From a bacterium (GTDB lineage Bacteria; 4484-113; JAGGVC01): DNA of 64,000 bases. The notes beneath the pieces were generated by a model, which worked only from the letters and a program-made list of their open reading frames with translations, had not been told where the DNA came from and made no database searches. Location of the stretch: assembly GCA_039961635.1 (NCBI GenBank), contig JABRWB010000031.1, forward strand, positions 26,064 to 90,063. The letters are read 5' to 3'. Below, in pieces: positions 16,548 through 25,724 of this stretch (position 1 is the first letter of the stretch; each line of letters opens with the position of its first letter). The position numbers and the translations under genes were made by a program.

Positions 16548-18644
16548 CTAAAGCACCAACCTGGAAATTATTATGATTGCAAGCAACCCGACGGTGCCTA
16601 TGAACAGCGCCGCGGCGTAGGCGCGGACGACCCCGGTTTGCAGGCTGCGAATCCTCTCTCCGCAGAAGGCGAAGAATCCCGCCGTGCCGTTCACGATGCC
16701 GTCCACGACCACCATGTCGAAGACCCAGGCGATGTTGGCAAGAATCTTGCCCGGTTCGACGATCGCGTATTGGTAAATCTCGTCCACGAACCACTTGCGA
16801 ATGCTGCCGTAGGCGATGAATCCGAAACGCTCGAACCCGCGGCGCAATGCAGGCAGCTTCGACCAATCGATCGCCCGGAAATACAGAAAAGCAAACCAGA
16901 TGCCAAGTCCCCCTGCGGCGACCGAAGCAAACAGCAGCAACCAGGCTGTGCCGGGATCGTGTCCGCCGGAGTGAACTTCATTCTCCGTTGCATGCGATTC
17001 GCCCGCGGCCGCGCCTCTTGATTCGACGGCACCGGAATGCGTCTCGACGATTTCCGCGGCGGCATGAATTCCGGACTCGCCTATCGCATCCGGCGAGTAC
17101 TCGAAAGTCTGCGCGGCGGGCGCAAGAAAATGTTCGAGCACGTTGGGCACGTGAAGCGGTTCGCCGATAATCGCAGGAAGCCCGATGTATCCCCCTATTA
17201 CGGACAGCACAGCGAGAATCGTCAGCGGCACGGTCATAACGCGCGGCGATTCATGCGCATGTTTCGCCTTTTCCGATTGCGGCTCACCAAGGAACGTGCG
17301 GATTACAAGGCGGAACATATAGAACGCGGTCATGAACGCGGTTAGAAGCGCGACAGCGAAAAGCCACTTGCCGATGGGAACCGGACCTTCGGAGAAATAC
17401 GTCATCGCAAGGATTTCATCTTTGGAGAAGAAGCCGGAAAGGAACGGCACGCCCGCGATCGCCATGGAGGCTATTAAGAACGTCCAATACGTTGTCGGCA
17501 TTTTCTTCGCGAGCCCGCCCATCTGGCGTATGTCCTGCTCTTCGCTCATTCCATGTATGACGGAACCGGAGCCGAGGAAGAGAAGCGCCTTGAAGAACGC
17601 ATGCGTCATCAGGTGGAAGATGCCCACCCAGAATGCGCCGACGCCGCAAGCGAGAACCATGTAACCCAACTGGCTGACCGTCGAGTACGCGAGAACGCGT
17701 TTGATGTCCACCTGCGAGAATGCTATCGTCGCCGCGACAAACGCGGTGAGGCATCCGACAATAGCTACGACAAGCATCGCGGTAGGCGCGCTGAAGAAAA
17801 GCACATTCATCCTAGCGAGCAGGTACACGCCGGATGTAACCATCGTCGCGGCGTGGATCAGCGCGCTGACCGGTGTGGGGCCTTCCATCGCATCGGGAAG
17901 CCACACGTACAAAGGAATCTGCGCGCTCTTTCCCGTAACTCCGAGGAACAGGAAAAGAGCCACAGCAATCAGGAAAATATCGTTGAAGTTGGTTTGTGCA
18001 TAAATCTGAATTGCACGCGATAGCGCCGCGAAATCCAGCGTCGCGATCCGGTCGTTCGCGAACAGAAGGAACATCGCGACGAGAACGCCGAAATCACCGA
18101 TCCGGTTGACGACGAACGCTTTCATCCCGGCGATATTGGCGCTGGCCTTGTGATACCAGAATCCGATGAGCAGGTAGCTGCACAGCCCGACGCCTTCCCA
18201 TCCGATGAACATAATCGGCAGGCTCGCGCCGAGCACCAGGATCAGCATCATCCCCACAAACAGGTTGAGGTAGGTGAAGAACCGCGCGAAATCGCGGTCA
18301 TGCGCCATATACCCGATGCTGTAAACGTGGATGAGGAAGCTTACACCCGCGACGATGAGCACCATCACCAGCGAAAGCGGATCCACCAAAAACGCGAAGT
18401 CTATTTTCAGGTCGCCCGCGGCGGCCCACGTGAAAAGCGTAGAAACGAACCGATCGTCCACTATTCCGCTTGCGGTGTTGAATATGAACAGCGAGGCAAG
18501 ACCGACAAGGAACGATAAAAGCACGGAACCGCACGCTGTTGCGTACACTGCGGGCTTGGCCATCTTGTGGCCGAAAAAGCCGTTGATGAGCGCGCCGAGA
18601 AGCGGGAATAAAACCGCAAGGCCGATTATGTTGAGGAGTTCCAT
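16548..18644 (-). CDS. nuoL: NADH-quinone oxidoreductase subunit L
   Basis: 698 aa, the largest antiporter-like subunit, with the C-terminal lateral helix region that runs along the membrane arm. Seen: FVDPLSLVMVLIVAGVSFLIH, GWEGVGLCSYLLIGFW, KSAQIPLYVWLPDAMEGPTPVSALIHAATMV (as separate conserved blocks) and KRVLAYSTVSQLGYM. A polar His/Glu/Ala-rich stretch near residues 520-570 (between the FEYSPDA block and HDPGTAWLL) is longer than in E. coli and probably forms a loop. Start ATG 56 bp after the nuoK stop. Confidence 0.97.
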   Translation of the reverse strand: MELLNIIGLAVLFPLLGALINGFFGHKMAKPAVYATACGSVLLSFLVGLASLFIFNTASGIVDDRFVSTLFTWAAAGDLKIDFAFLVDPLSLVMVLIVAGVSFLIHVYSIGYMAHDRDFARFFTYLNLFVGMMLILVLGASLPIMFIGWEGVGLCSYLLIGFWYHKASANIAGMKAFVVNRIGDFGVLVAMFLLFANDRIATLDFAALSRAIQIYAQTNFNDIFLIAVALFLFLGVTGKSAQIPLYVWLPDAMEGPTPVSALIHAATMVTSGVYLLARMNVLFFSAPTAMLVVAIVGCLTAFVAATIAFSQVDIKRVLAYSTVSQLGYMVLACGVGAFWVGIFHLMTHAFFKALLFLGSGSVIHGMSEEQDIRQMGGLAKKMPTTYWTFLIASMAIAGVPFLSGFFSKDEILAMTYFSEGPVPIGKWLFAVALLTAFMTAFYMFRLVIRTFLGEPQSEKAKHAHESPRVMTVPLTILAVLSVIGGYIGLPAIIGEPLHVPNVLEHFLAPAAQTFEYSPDAIGESGIHAAAEIVETHSGAVESRGAAAGESHATENEVHSGGHDPGTAWLLLFASVAAGGLGIWFAFLYFRAIDWSKLPALRRGFERFGFIAYGSIRKWFVDEIYQYAIVEPGKILANIAWVFDMVVVDGIVNGTAGFFAFCGERIRSLQTGVVRAYAAALFIGTVGLLAIIIISRLVL

Positions 18645-18700
18645 TTTCTAAAATCGGACCTCCTTCTCGCGGCCGGCGATTTGAGCAAAGGACATTTCGA

Positions 18701-19009
18701 TCATCCTTTCATCCTCCCCGCCGCGTCGATGTCCACATCAGCTTTGTGCCTGTACATCGCAACGATGATTGCAAGTCCGACCGCGACTTCCGCGGCCGCG
18801 ATCGTGATCAACAAAAACGCGTAAACCTGGCCGTCCAAATAATGAAGATAGCGGCTGTAAGTTATGAACGAAAGGTTGACCGCGTTCAGCATCAACTCGA
18901 TGCTCATGAAAATAACAAGCGGATTGCGCTTGATCAAAACTCCGGCCGCGCCGATTGAAAACAGAACGGCCGCAAGCGTGGTGAAGTAGAACATCGGGAC
19001 GTTAGCCAC
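18701..19009 (-). CDS. nuoK: NADH-quinone oxidoreductase subunit K
   Basis: 102 aa, three membrane helices. The conserved LFSIGAAGVLIKRN and MSIELMLNAVNLSF segments carry the two membrane glutamates of the family (Glu in SIELML and in AAAEVAVGL). I chose GTG 19009, which overlaps the end of nuoJ by eight bases, because GGGAGG stands about nine bases upstream and the length then matches the family; ATG 18994 has no SD. The longer open frame upstream lies inside nuoJ. Confidence 0.93.
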   Translation of the reverse strand: MANVPMFYFTTLAAVLFSIGAAGVLIKRNPLVIFMSIELMLNAVNLSFITYSRYLHYLDGQVYAFLLITIAAAEVAVGLAIIVAMYRHKADVDIDAAGRMKG

Positions 19010-19610
19010 TTTCGCCGCCCTCCCGATTTTTCGGATTGCCGCCCGGACTGCGCTTGGCCAGCACAACGGCGCCTATCATCGCCGCCAAAAGCAAAAGCGA
19101 CGTCAGCTCGAAAGGCAAAAGGTATCTTGAAAAAAGCAACTCGCCTATGAGATGTGGATTGTTCCTGTCCAGTTCCGCCGGCGGAATGTTGTACTGCGGG
19201 CTTGATTCAATTGCAGAAAGCCCGCCTTTCCATTCCGAGACGGACGGCGATGCCGTCAGGCTGAAGTTTCCGAAGGCAAACATTAACAGACAGAAGAAAA
19301 CAAACGCGACAAGAGCTGCGCCGCCGATTTGGGTCGCTCGCGGCGCTTTCATGTATTCGATGCGCTGCTTCGGGCGGTAAAAGAACATAATGACGAATAA
19401 AAACAGCACCATCACCGCGCCGGCATAAACGACCACCTGCACCATTCCCAGGAAGAACGCGCCGAGCATCAAATAAAGCACCGCGAGGCACGCCATCACG
19501 CCGATAAGGCAAAGCGCCGCGTGAACGGGGCTTTTCATCCAAAGCATCATAACGGCCAATATCACCGCCGCTCCGGCAAGTACGCCCCAAATGATCAGCT
19601 CGAAACTCAA
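19002..19610 (-). CDS. nuoJ: NADH-quinone oxidoreductase subunit J
   Basis: 202 aa, five predicted helices. The VQVVVYAGAVMVLFLFVIMF block is the conserved third helix with the pi-bulge that gates proton transfer in complex I. The C-terminal tail is polar (PGGNPKNREGG) and overlaps the nuoK start. Begins 30 bp after the nuoI stop. Confidence 0.95.
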   Translation of the reverse strand: MSFELIIWGVLAGAAVILAVMMLWMKSPVHAALCLIGVMACLAVLYLMLGAFFLGMVQVVVYAGAVMVLFLFVIMFFYRPKQRIEYMKAPRATQIGGAALVAFVFFCLLMFAFGNFSLTASPSVSEWKGGLSAIESSPQYNIPPAELDRNNPHLIGELLFSRYLLPFELTSLLLLAAMIGAVVLAKRSPGGNPKNREGGESG

Positions 19611-19640
19611 ATCCTTCTCCTGTCCGCCTCGCCGGACAAA

Positions 19641-20177
19641 TCAGATATCGAACTTGCCAACCTTGAACTCCGGTTCCTTCGGCCCCTCGAAAACGCGGTC
19701 CAGAAGGTCTTCTTTAGTGTAGATGAACTTGTTGTTTCCGGGCGCGCGCGAATCGTCCGCGAGTTCGAATTCATGCTTCATCACAATCGCGTCGTAGGGA
19801 CAAGCTTCAACGCACATTCCGCAGAATATGCAAAGCAGGTAATCGATATCGTAAACCTTAGCGTAACGTTCGCCGGGCGATTTCCACTCCGCCGGATCGG
19901 GAGGATTGTCTTCCGCGACCACGGTGATGGCCTTGGGCGGGCACGCCGCCTCGCAAAGCGCGCATCCCACGCACCGCTCCAGCCCCTTGTAGGGGCCGGT
20001 ATGGTAGCGCTCCAGGCGATGCATCCCGCGGAACCGCGGGGCCAAATCCGGCCGCTTTTCCGGATACTGCAGCGTGACAAGCCCGCCGGTGATGCCCTTG
20101 CCGAATTCGCGCAGAGTCAACCCGAGACCCCTTACGATCTCGAGCGGATTCAGCACTACTCCTTTCTTTTCGCTCAT
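19641..20177 (-). CDS. nuoI: NADH-quinone oxidoreductase subunit I (2 x [4Fe-4S])
   Basis: 178 aa ferredoxin-like subunit holding clusters N6a and N6b on the electron path to N2. Both binding motifs are complete: [12 protein letters not shown] and [12 protein letters not shown], each with the remote fourth Cys in the other repeat. The [10 protein letters not shown] segment before the first motif is typical. The N-terminus is an amphipathic helix that lies on the membrane. ATG 12 bp after nuoH. Confidence 0.97.
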   Translation of the reverse strand: MSEKKGVVLNPLEIVRGLGLTLREFGKGITGGLVTLQYPEKRPDLAPRFRGMHRLERYHTGPYKGLERCVGCALCEAACPPKAITVVAEDNPPDPAEWKSPGERYAKVYDIDYLLCIFCGMCVEACPYDAIVMKHEFELADDSRAPGNNKFIYTKEDLLDRVFEGPKEPEFKVGKFDI

Positions 20178-20189
20178 TTCAAATCACCG

Positions 20190-21218
20190 TTATCCAAGAG
20201 GCAGGGGCGGAAGCCCGATTCCGAAAACCATAAGCGTCCCGGCGAATATCACATTCGCGAGCGCGATGGGGAGCAGTATCAGCCAGCCGAACTTCATAAG
20301 CTGGTCGTACCGGAACCGAGGCAAAGTCGCCCTTACCCATACAAAGAAGAAAATAATCGCGACCGTCTTAACCGAGAACCAGACCAGTCCGGAGACCGGC
20401 CCGAACCACTGCGGCCCCGCCCATCCGCCCAGGAACAGCGTGGCGGTCATCGCTCCGGCCGCGATGATGTTCACATACTCGCCCAGAAAGAACATAGCGA
20501 ATTTCATCGAGCTGTACTCGGTGTGGTAGCCGGCGACAAGCTCGTTTTCGGCCTCCGGCAGATCAAACGGCGCGCGGTTCGTTTCGGCGAATATGCTTAT
20601 GAGGAATATGAGTCCGGACGCGACCATGCAGATAACCGCGAGAACGTTGACCGGCGACGAAAAAACATTCGGCCAGAATTTTGTCTGCGCCTCGACGATC
20701 CCGTTCAAACTGAACGTGCCGGAATAAAGCACGACTGGAATGATCGAAAGCCCCAGCGCCAGCTCGTAGCTGATCATCTGCGAGCAGCTGCGCAGCCCTC
20801 CCAGCAGGCTGTATTTGCTGCCGCTCGACCATCCCGCGAGGATTATTCCGTATGTGCCGAGCGACGACATCGCAAGCACGTATATCAGCGCGACGTTGAC
20901 ATCCGCGATAAAGAAATTCTGCTGAATAGGGACTACAGCAAAAAGCATGAACGCCGCAATCAACGAAATCGCGGGCGCGAGGAAATACACGAACCTGTCC
21001 GCGGCGCGCGGCACGATTTCCTGTTTGAAAAGGAGCTTGACGCCGTCAGCGATCGGCTGGAGCAGACCTTGCCAGCCGACGCGGTTCGGGCCGGGGCGAA
21101 GCTGGAAGAAGCCGACGACGCGACGCTCGAACAGCGTCAGGTATGCCATGCATCCGAGCAAAACCACCAGCACCGCCAGTATCCTCACGACCGCCCAGAC
21201 TAAATCCATCAGCTCCAT
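20190..21218 (-). CDS. nuoH: NADH-quinone oxidoreductase subunit H
   Basis: 342 aa, eight-helix subunit that forms most of the quinone chamber. Conserved blocks: LFERRVVGFFQLRPGPNRVGWQG split over the first cytoplasmic loop, ETNRAPFDLPEAENELVAGYHTEYSS (charged E-channel loop, seen in pieces), and RYDQLMKFGW near the C-terminus. All E-channel acidic residues I can recognise are present. Between nuoG (30 bp) and nuoI. Confidence 0.97.
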   Translation of the reverse strand: MELMDLVWAVVRILAVLVVLLGCMAYLTLFERRVVGFFQLRPGPNRVGWQGLLQPIADGVKLLFKQEIVPRAADRFVYFLAPAISLIAAFMLFAVVPIQQNFFIADVNVALIYVLAMSSLGTYGIILAGWSSGSKYSLLGGLRSCSQMISYELALGLSIIPVVLYSGTFSLNGIVEAQTKFWPNVFSSPVNVLAVICMVASGLIFLISIFAETNRAPFDLPEAENELVAGYHTEYSSMKFAMFFLGEYVNIIAAGAMTATLFLGGWAGPQWFGPVSGLVWFSVKTVAIIFFFVWVRATLPRFRYDQLMKFGWLILLPIALANVIFAGTLMVFGIGLPPLPLG

Positions 21219-21248
21219 GGTTTCTCCGCTGCGCGAGGCTTCTCGCCG

Positions 21249-23837
21249 CTACCCTCCCCCCGCGGCGACCGCTTCGCCGACCGGAACAAGATTCACAACC
21301 GTATGTTCGCCGAGCGTCAAGATATCGGCGAGGCGCACTCCGGGCAGACTGTCGGATACAAGGACATGCCCCGCGGGAACGCGCTGCGTCACCTTGACGA
21401 ACAGCTCGATGCCGCCCGCCTTGCTTGCAAGCTCGGCGCGGCTTCCGTCCGCAATTCCCAATCTCCCAGCATCGGCGGGATTTATCTCGCAGAACGGTTC
21501 GCCCACTGCGACTCGGAAATGCTCGGAATGCATCGAATGGTTCTCGCCGTTGAAATGAAACACTTTCGGAATAAGCACGAGCAAATTGTCTCCGCCCGCG
21601 GATTCAGCTAGCGGTGCAACGCCGCCGAATTTCGCGAACTCGTTTTTCCCCGCGGGAGTCGAGCCGTCGGCGGAGTGGGCGAAAACCAGCGGGCTGCCTG
21701 TCGCGGGAATCGAAGCGTAATCCATCCCCGCCAGAAATGCGAAACGCTCCGAAATGAGCTTGAAAGCTTCCTCCGGCGTGGCCGCGCGGAACGGAATCCC
21801 CATCTCGCCGAACAGCTTGCGCAAAATTCCGAAATCCGAGTCCGCAAGCTTGAACCGCACATCCGGCGCGTTCAACTTCTGAAGCCGCTTTTCGGACGAA
21901 ATTACCGTTCCTTCCTGCTCCAGCGCCGTCAACGCGGGCAGAACAACGTTTGCGCATTTGGCAGTCTCGGTCAAGAACTGATCCTGAACCACAACGAATC
22001 CGCAACGCTCGAACGCGGCTTTCGCCAGCTTGGTATCCGGAAAATTCTTGACCGGATCGGCTCCGATCACATAGCAGAAATGCGACTTTCCTGCGGACAT
22101 TCCCGACAGAATCGCGTCCAGCCCCGGCGCGGCGCCCGCCTCGTCGCCCGCGTGTTCCATAGCGATGACGGACATATGGTTGAACAAAATCGCGCCGATG
22201 GAATTGCCGTCCCGGAAAATGGGAGTAATCGAAACCGCGGGAGTAATTGCGCCTTCGTCGGCGTGATCGGTTTCGCCGAAAAGCTTGATTTCCAAATTGC
22301 GGCCAAGCGACGCGATAAGCGAAATCAGCTCCGCCGCATTCGGTGCGCCCAGCACTTCATTTCCGAACAGAATCGCAACCGACTTCGCTCCGCAAAGAAT
22401 CTCGACAAATCGCTTTAGCTCCGGTGGCGCCGCGCTTGCGTCCGCGATTCCGTTAATCAAATGCTTCAGCGCGTCGGACTGCTTTCTGATTGGGAAATGA
22501 AACACTTCCTCCGCAAAACGCTCGCCTTCGGTCGCGTGGCTGTTTGCCGCGATCAACCTGCACTTTCCAAGCTGCAGGTCGCGCTCGACTTTCAAGCCAA
22601 GCACGGGCGCTTCTTCCAGCAGATCCACGCCCCACGCAAGAATCACGTCGCTTGCGGTCGCCTTTTCCCACGGCTCCGACCGGAACAGGACTTCCTCAAG
22701 GAACTTTGTTGGACTCTTTGCGACTCCGGGTATAAAAGGCCCGAAGTGGTAATTCGGCGTCCCGATGTGCGAAGCGAGCAGCCTGCGGAAAATCGAATAC
22801 GTCTCGTTGGTCAACCGCGAACCCGCGATTCCCGATATGCTTTCCTTGCCGTAAAGCTCGACTGTTTTTTTCAAGTTTTCGGCCACCAGCTTCATCGCTT
22901 CGCCCCAGCTTGCTGGAACGAACTCGCCGGCTTCGTTCTTTATCAGCGGACGCGATATCCGCTCCGGATGGTAAAGCTGCTCGTATACGAATCTGCCCTT
23001 GTCGCACAGCCAGCCCCAGTCCACCTCGGGATTGTCCCTGCTCCAGAGCCTGTGCACTTCGCCAAAGCGATGGTGGATTTCAATATTGCATCCCACCGCG
23101 CAGCCTGTGCAAACCGACGGCGTGTGCTCCAGCTCCCAAGGCCTGCCCTTGAAGCGCGACGGCTTCGACAGCAGCGCTCCTACCGGGCAAAACTCCACTT
23201 GGTTGCCTGAAAACTTGCTTTTGATTCCGGGCGCGGGCTGAATGAAAGTTTCCCAGCCGCGCCTTCCGAATTCCATCAAATGGTCGCCCGCGACTTCCTC
23301 GTGGAACCGCACGCACCGCTTGCAGTGGATGCATCGTTTGTAGTTGAGCCGGACAAACTCGTTCACGTCCGCGTCCGGCAGGACGCGCTTCGGCTCCACC
23401 ATCCGTGATTCGGACAGGCCGTATTTGTAGGTGATGTCCTGAAGCGGGCACTCGCCGCCCTTGTCGCAGACTGGGCACTCCAGCGGGTGATTCAGAAGCA
23501 GGAATTCAAGCACCTGCCTGCGGTTGCGCTCCGCGGCGGGAGTGTCCGTGTAAACCTCCATCCCTTCCGATACAGGCATCGCACATGCCGCCTGAAGCTT
23601 CGGAAGTTTGGCAATTTCCGTTATCTTTTGGCCGTCACGCTCAATCGTCCGCGGAAGGCCTACTTCTACAAGGCATATCCTGCATCCCGCCCAGGGGTGC
23701 ATCTTGGGATGGCCGCAGAAAACGGGGATGTCGATTCCGTTCGCCGCGGCCGCGCTAGTGATGAACGTGCCTTCGGGGACGGTAATCGTCTTCCCGTCTA
23801 TCTTCAGCGTCACCATCTTTTTTCCGTTTTCGCTCAT
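21249..23837 (-). CDS. nuoG: NADH-quinone oxidoreductase subunit G
   Basis: 862 aa from the chosen ATG. N-terminal ferredoxin domain with [2Fe-2S] N1b ligands (CGHPKMHPWAGCRIC), N5 with its His (HPLECPVCDKGGEC), N4 (CIHCKRC), and an N7-type set (CTGCAVGC plus WLCDKGR) that only some bacteria have. The remainder is a molybdopterin-oxidoreductase-like fold without a cofactor role in complex I. ATG 23837 is preferred over the upstream TTG 23864, as the ferredoxin fold begins a few residues later; the SD is weak at both. Confidence 0.95.
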   Translation of the reverse strand: MSENGKKMVTLKIDGKTITVPEGTFITSAAAANGIDIPVFCGHPKMHPWAGCRICLVEVGLPRTIERDGQKITEIAKLPKLQAACAMPVSEGMEVYTDTPAAERNRRQVLEFLLLNHPLECPVCDKGGECPLQDITYKYGLSESRMVEPKRVLPDADVNEFVRLNYKRCIHCKRCVRFHEEVAGDHLMEFGRRGWETFIQPAPGIKSKFSGNQVEFCPVGALLSKPSRFKGRPWELEHTPSVCTGCAVGCNIEIHHRFGEVHRLWSRDNPEVDWGWLCDKGRFVYEQLYHPERISRPLIKNEAGEFVPASWGEAMKLVAENLKKTVELYGKESISGIAGSRLTNETYSIFRRLLASHIGTPNYHFGPFIPGVAKSPTKFLEEVLFRSEPWEKATASDVILAWGVDLLEEAPVLGLKVERDLQLGKCRLIAANSHATEGERFAEEVFHFPIRKQSDALKHLINGIADASAAPPELKRFVEILCGAKSVAILFGNEVLGAPNAAELISLIASLGRNLEIKLFGETDHADEGAITPAVSITPIFRDGNSIGAILFNHMSVIAMEHAGDEAGAAPGLDAILSGMSAGKSHFCYVIGADPVKNFPDTKLAKAAFERCGFVVVQDQFLTETAKCANVVLPALTALEQEGTVISSEKRLQKLNAPDVRFKLADSDFGILRKLFGEMGIPFRAATPEEAFKLISERFAFLAGMDYASIPATGSPLVFAHSADGSTPAGKNEFAKFGGVAPLAESAGGDNLLVLIPKVFHFNGENHSMHSEHFRVAVGEPFCEINPADAGRLGIADGSRAELASKAGGIELFVKVTQRVPAGHVLVSDSLPGVRLADILTLGEHTVVNLVPVGEAVAAGGG

Positions 23838-23879
23838 ATCCAATCTGTGCCGCGTTTTAAACAAACGCGGCGGATTTGT

Positions 23880-25196
23880 TCAATACGCCCTCGCAGGAAG
23901 TTTCTCGTGGCCGATGGTGCCGACCGGCTTGTACTTGGGCAGCATCTTTTTCCGGCCTTCGATGTAATCCACGAACTCGTGTCGGAAATGCTTTAGGAAG
24001 CTCTGCACCGGCCACGCCGCCGCGTCGCCCAGCGGGCAGAACGATTTCATCTCGATTCCGTCCGCGGCTTCCTTCAGCGTGTCCAAATCTTCCATCTTTC
24101 CTTCGCCTCGAAGGATGCGCCGGAGGATCATCGTCATCCAGTGCGTCCCTTCGCGGCAAACCGTGCACTTGCCGCAGGATTCATGAGCGTAAAACCTGGA
24201 AATGACTTCGAGCATTTTCACCATGCAGGTGTGCTCGTTCATCACGATCATCCCCGCGCTGCCGAGCATGGAACCGGCGGCGTGCAGCCCCTCGTACGAA
24301 AGCGGGCAGTCGCAGTTGGCCGCGGGCATGACCGGAACGCTGGAGCCGCCGGGGATAATCGCCTTGAGCTTCCCTCCGCTCACTCCTCCGCAAAGCGTCT
24401 CGATGAAATCGAGCTGGTTCGTTCCGTATGCAATTTCGTACACCCCCGGCTTGTTGACGTGGCCGGAAACCGAGAACATCTTTATTCCGGGGCTTTCCTT
24501 CGTGCCGAGCGACAAATGCCAGTCCGCGCCCCTCTCGATTATGGCCGGAACCGTCGCGAGGGTTTCGACGTTGTTGATTATCGTCGGGCGGTCGTACAAC
24601 CCTCTGATAGCGGGGAATGGCGGCTTCATCTTCGGCTCGCCGCGTCTGCCTTCGAGCGATTCCAGAAGCGATGTCTCCTCGCCGCAGATGTACGCTCCGG
24701 CGCCCGGATGCACCGTGCATTCGACGGAATAATCGCTCCCGCAGACTCCCTTGCCGAGATATCCGGCGGCGTATGCCTCGTCAACCGCTTTTTGGACAAT
24801 GTTGATTTCCTTCCAAAACTCGCCGCGGATGTAAATGAAAATGTGCGTCGCACCGAACGCGTAGCCCGCGATGACCGCGCCCTCGATCATCCTGTGCGGC
24901 ACAAACTCAAGAATCATTTGGTCTTTAAATGTGCCCGGCTCGCTTTCGTCCGCGTTCACGCATAGATACTTGGGGCCCGGCGTTTTAGGAATAAAGCTCC
25001 ACTTCTGGCCTGCGGAAAATCCCGCGCCTCCCTTGCCGCGCAGTCCCGATTTCTTGACTTCCGCAATAACCTCGTCGGGCGTCATCTTGAGCGCTTTCTT
25101 GAGCGCCAAGTATCCGCCGCGCTTGACAAAGACATCCAGGGACGCCATTCCCGGCACGTCTATGTCCTGCATCACGACTCTGGTTTCTTCGGCCAT
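23880..25196 (-). CDS. nuoF: NADH-quinone oxidoreductase subunit F (NADH/FMN site)
   Basis: 438 aa. Oxidises NADH by FMN and passes electrons to cluster N3. Visible: GLRGKGGAGFSAGQKW (NADH/FMN loop), NADESEPGTFKD, the IYIRGEF strand, GAYICGEETSLLESLEG, and the N3 ligands ESCGKCTVCREGT plus the late FCPLGD Cys. ATG 25196 follows the nuoE stop by two bases; the long extra N-terminus upstream falls inside nuoE and is not family-like. Confidence 0.96.
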   Translation of the reverse strand: MAEETRVVMQDIDVPGMASLDVFVKRGGYLALKKALKMTPDEVIAEVKKSGLRGKGGAGFSAGQKWSFIPKTPGPKYLCVNADESEPGTFKDQMILEFVPHRMIEGAVIAGYAFGATHIFIYIRGEFWKEINIVQKAVDEAYAAGYLGKGVCGSDYSVECTVHPGAGAYICGEETSLLESLEGRRGEPKMKPPFPAIRGLYDRPTIINNVETLATVPAIIERGADWHLSLGTKESPGIKMFSVSGHVNKPGVYEIAYGTNQLDFIETLCGGVSGGKLKAIIPGGSSVPVMPAANCDCPLSYEGLHAAGSMLGSAGMIVMNEHTCMVKMLEVISRFYAHESCGKCTVCREGTHWMTMILRRILRGEGKMEDLDTLKEAADGIEMKSFCPLGDAAAWPVQSFLKHFRHEFVDYIEGRKKMLPKYKPVGTIGHEKLPARAY

Positions 25197-25198
25197 AT

Positions 25199-25690
25199 CT
25201 ACTTCAGCGTCTCCAAAAGCTCGTCGACTTTTCTGATATTCATGTTCTCGTGGTATTCGCGGTTGTTGATCTGGATCACCGGGCCGCGCCCGCAAGCCGC
25301 CAGACATTCGACCGCAAGCACCGTGAATTTCCCGTCTGGCGTCGTCTTCCCTGTTTCAACACCAAGTTTTTCTTCCAGGTGGGCAATGATGTCCTCGGCG
25401 CCGAGCAGTTGGCAAGTAGCGTTGTGGCAGACCTGAATAACGTACTTTCCGGGCTTGTCCATGAAAAACATGGAGTAAAAGCTGGCGCAGCCTTTTACGT
25501 AATTCTCCGGGACGCCCAAAAATTCCGCGACCGCGGCTACCGCATCGCCGCTTATCCAGCCGTAATGCTCTTGGGCTATGTGAAGCGCCGGAACGAGCAT
25601 TGAAAGCCGCTTGGGGTATTTCCCGCGCGACTCCAGCTCGTCGAACTTCGACTTGAGCTCCGCTGGAATTTTGGTCACGGCGACAGCCAT
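25199..25690 (-). CDS. nuoE: NADH-quinone oxidoreductase subunit E ([2Fe-2S] N1a)
   Basis: 163 aa thioredoxin-like [2Fe-2S] subunit. The four cluster ligands are in CHNATC (CX4C) and CLAAC (CX3C), about 40 residues apart as expected. AGGAG stands about nine bases before ATG 25690, so this codon is preferred to the TTG just upstream. Two bases separate its stop from nuoF. Confidence 0.96.
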   Translation of the reverse strand: MAVAVTKIPAELKSKFDELESRGKYPKRLSMLVPALHIAQEHYGWISGDAVAAVAEFLGVPENYVKGCASFYSMFFMDKPGKYVIQVCHNATCQLLGAEDIIAHLEEKLGVETGKTTPDGKFTVLAVECLAACGRGPVIQINNREYHENMNIRKVDELLETLK

Positions 25691-25724
25691 CAACTAAGCT
25701 CCTGATGTAAAAGCAAGAACGAAA

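Noticed and set aside
14943-18644. nuoL and nuoM as Mrp-type Na+/H+ antiporter subunits
   Set aside because: Their sequence blocks resemble antiporters, as in all complex I, but they sit in a full nuoA-N operon in canonical order.
19521-21203. Long open frame on the plus strand (560 codons) opposite nuoI and nuoH
   Set aside because: It is rich in Arg, Gln and Asp, has no fold or motif, and mirrors the codon structure of strongly supported genes on the other strand.
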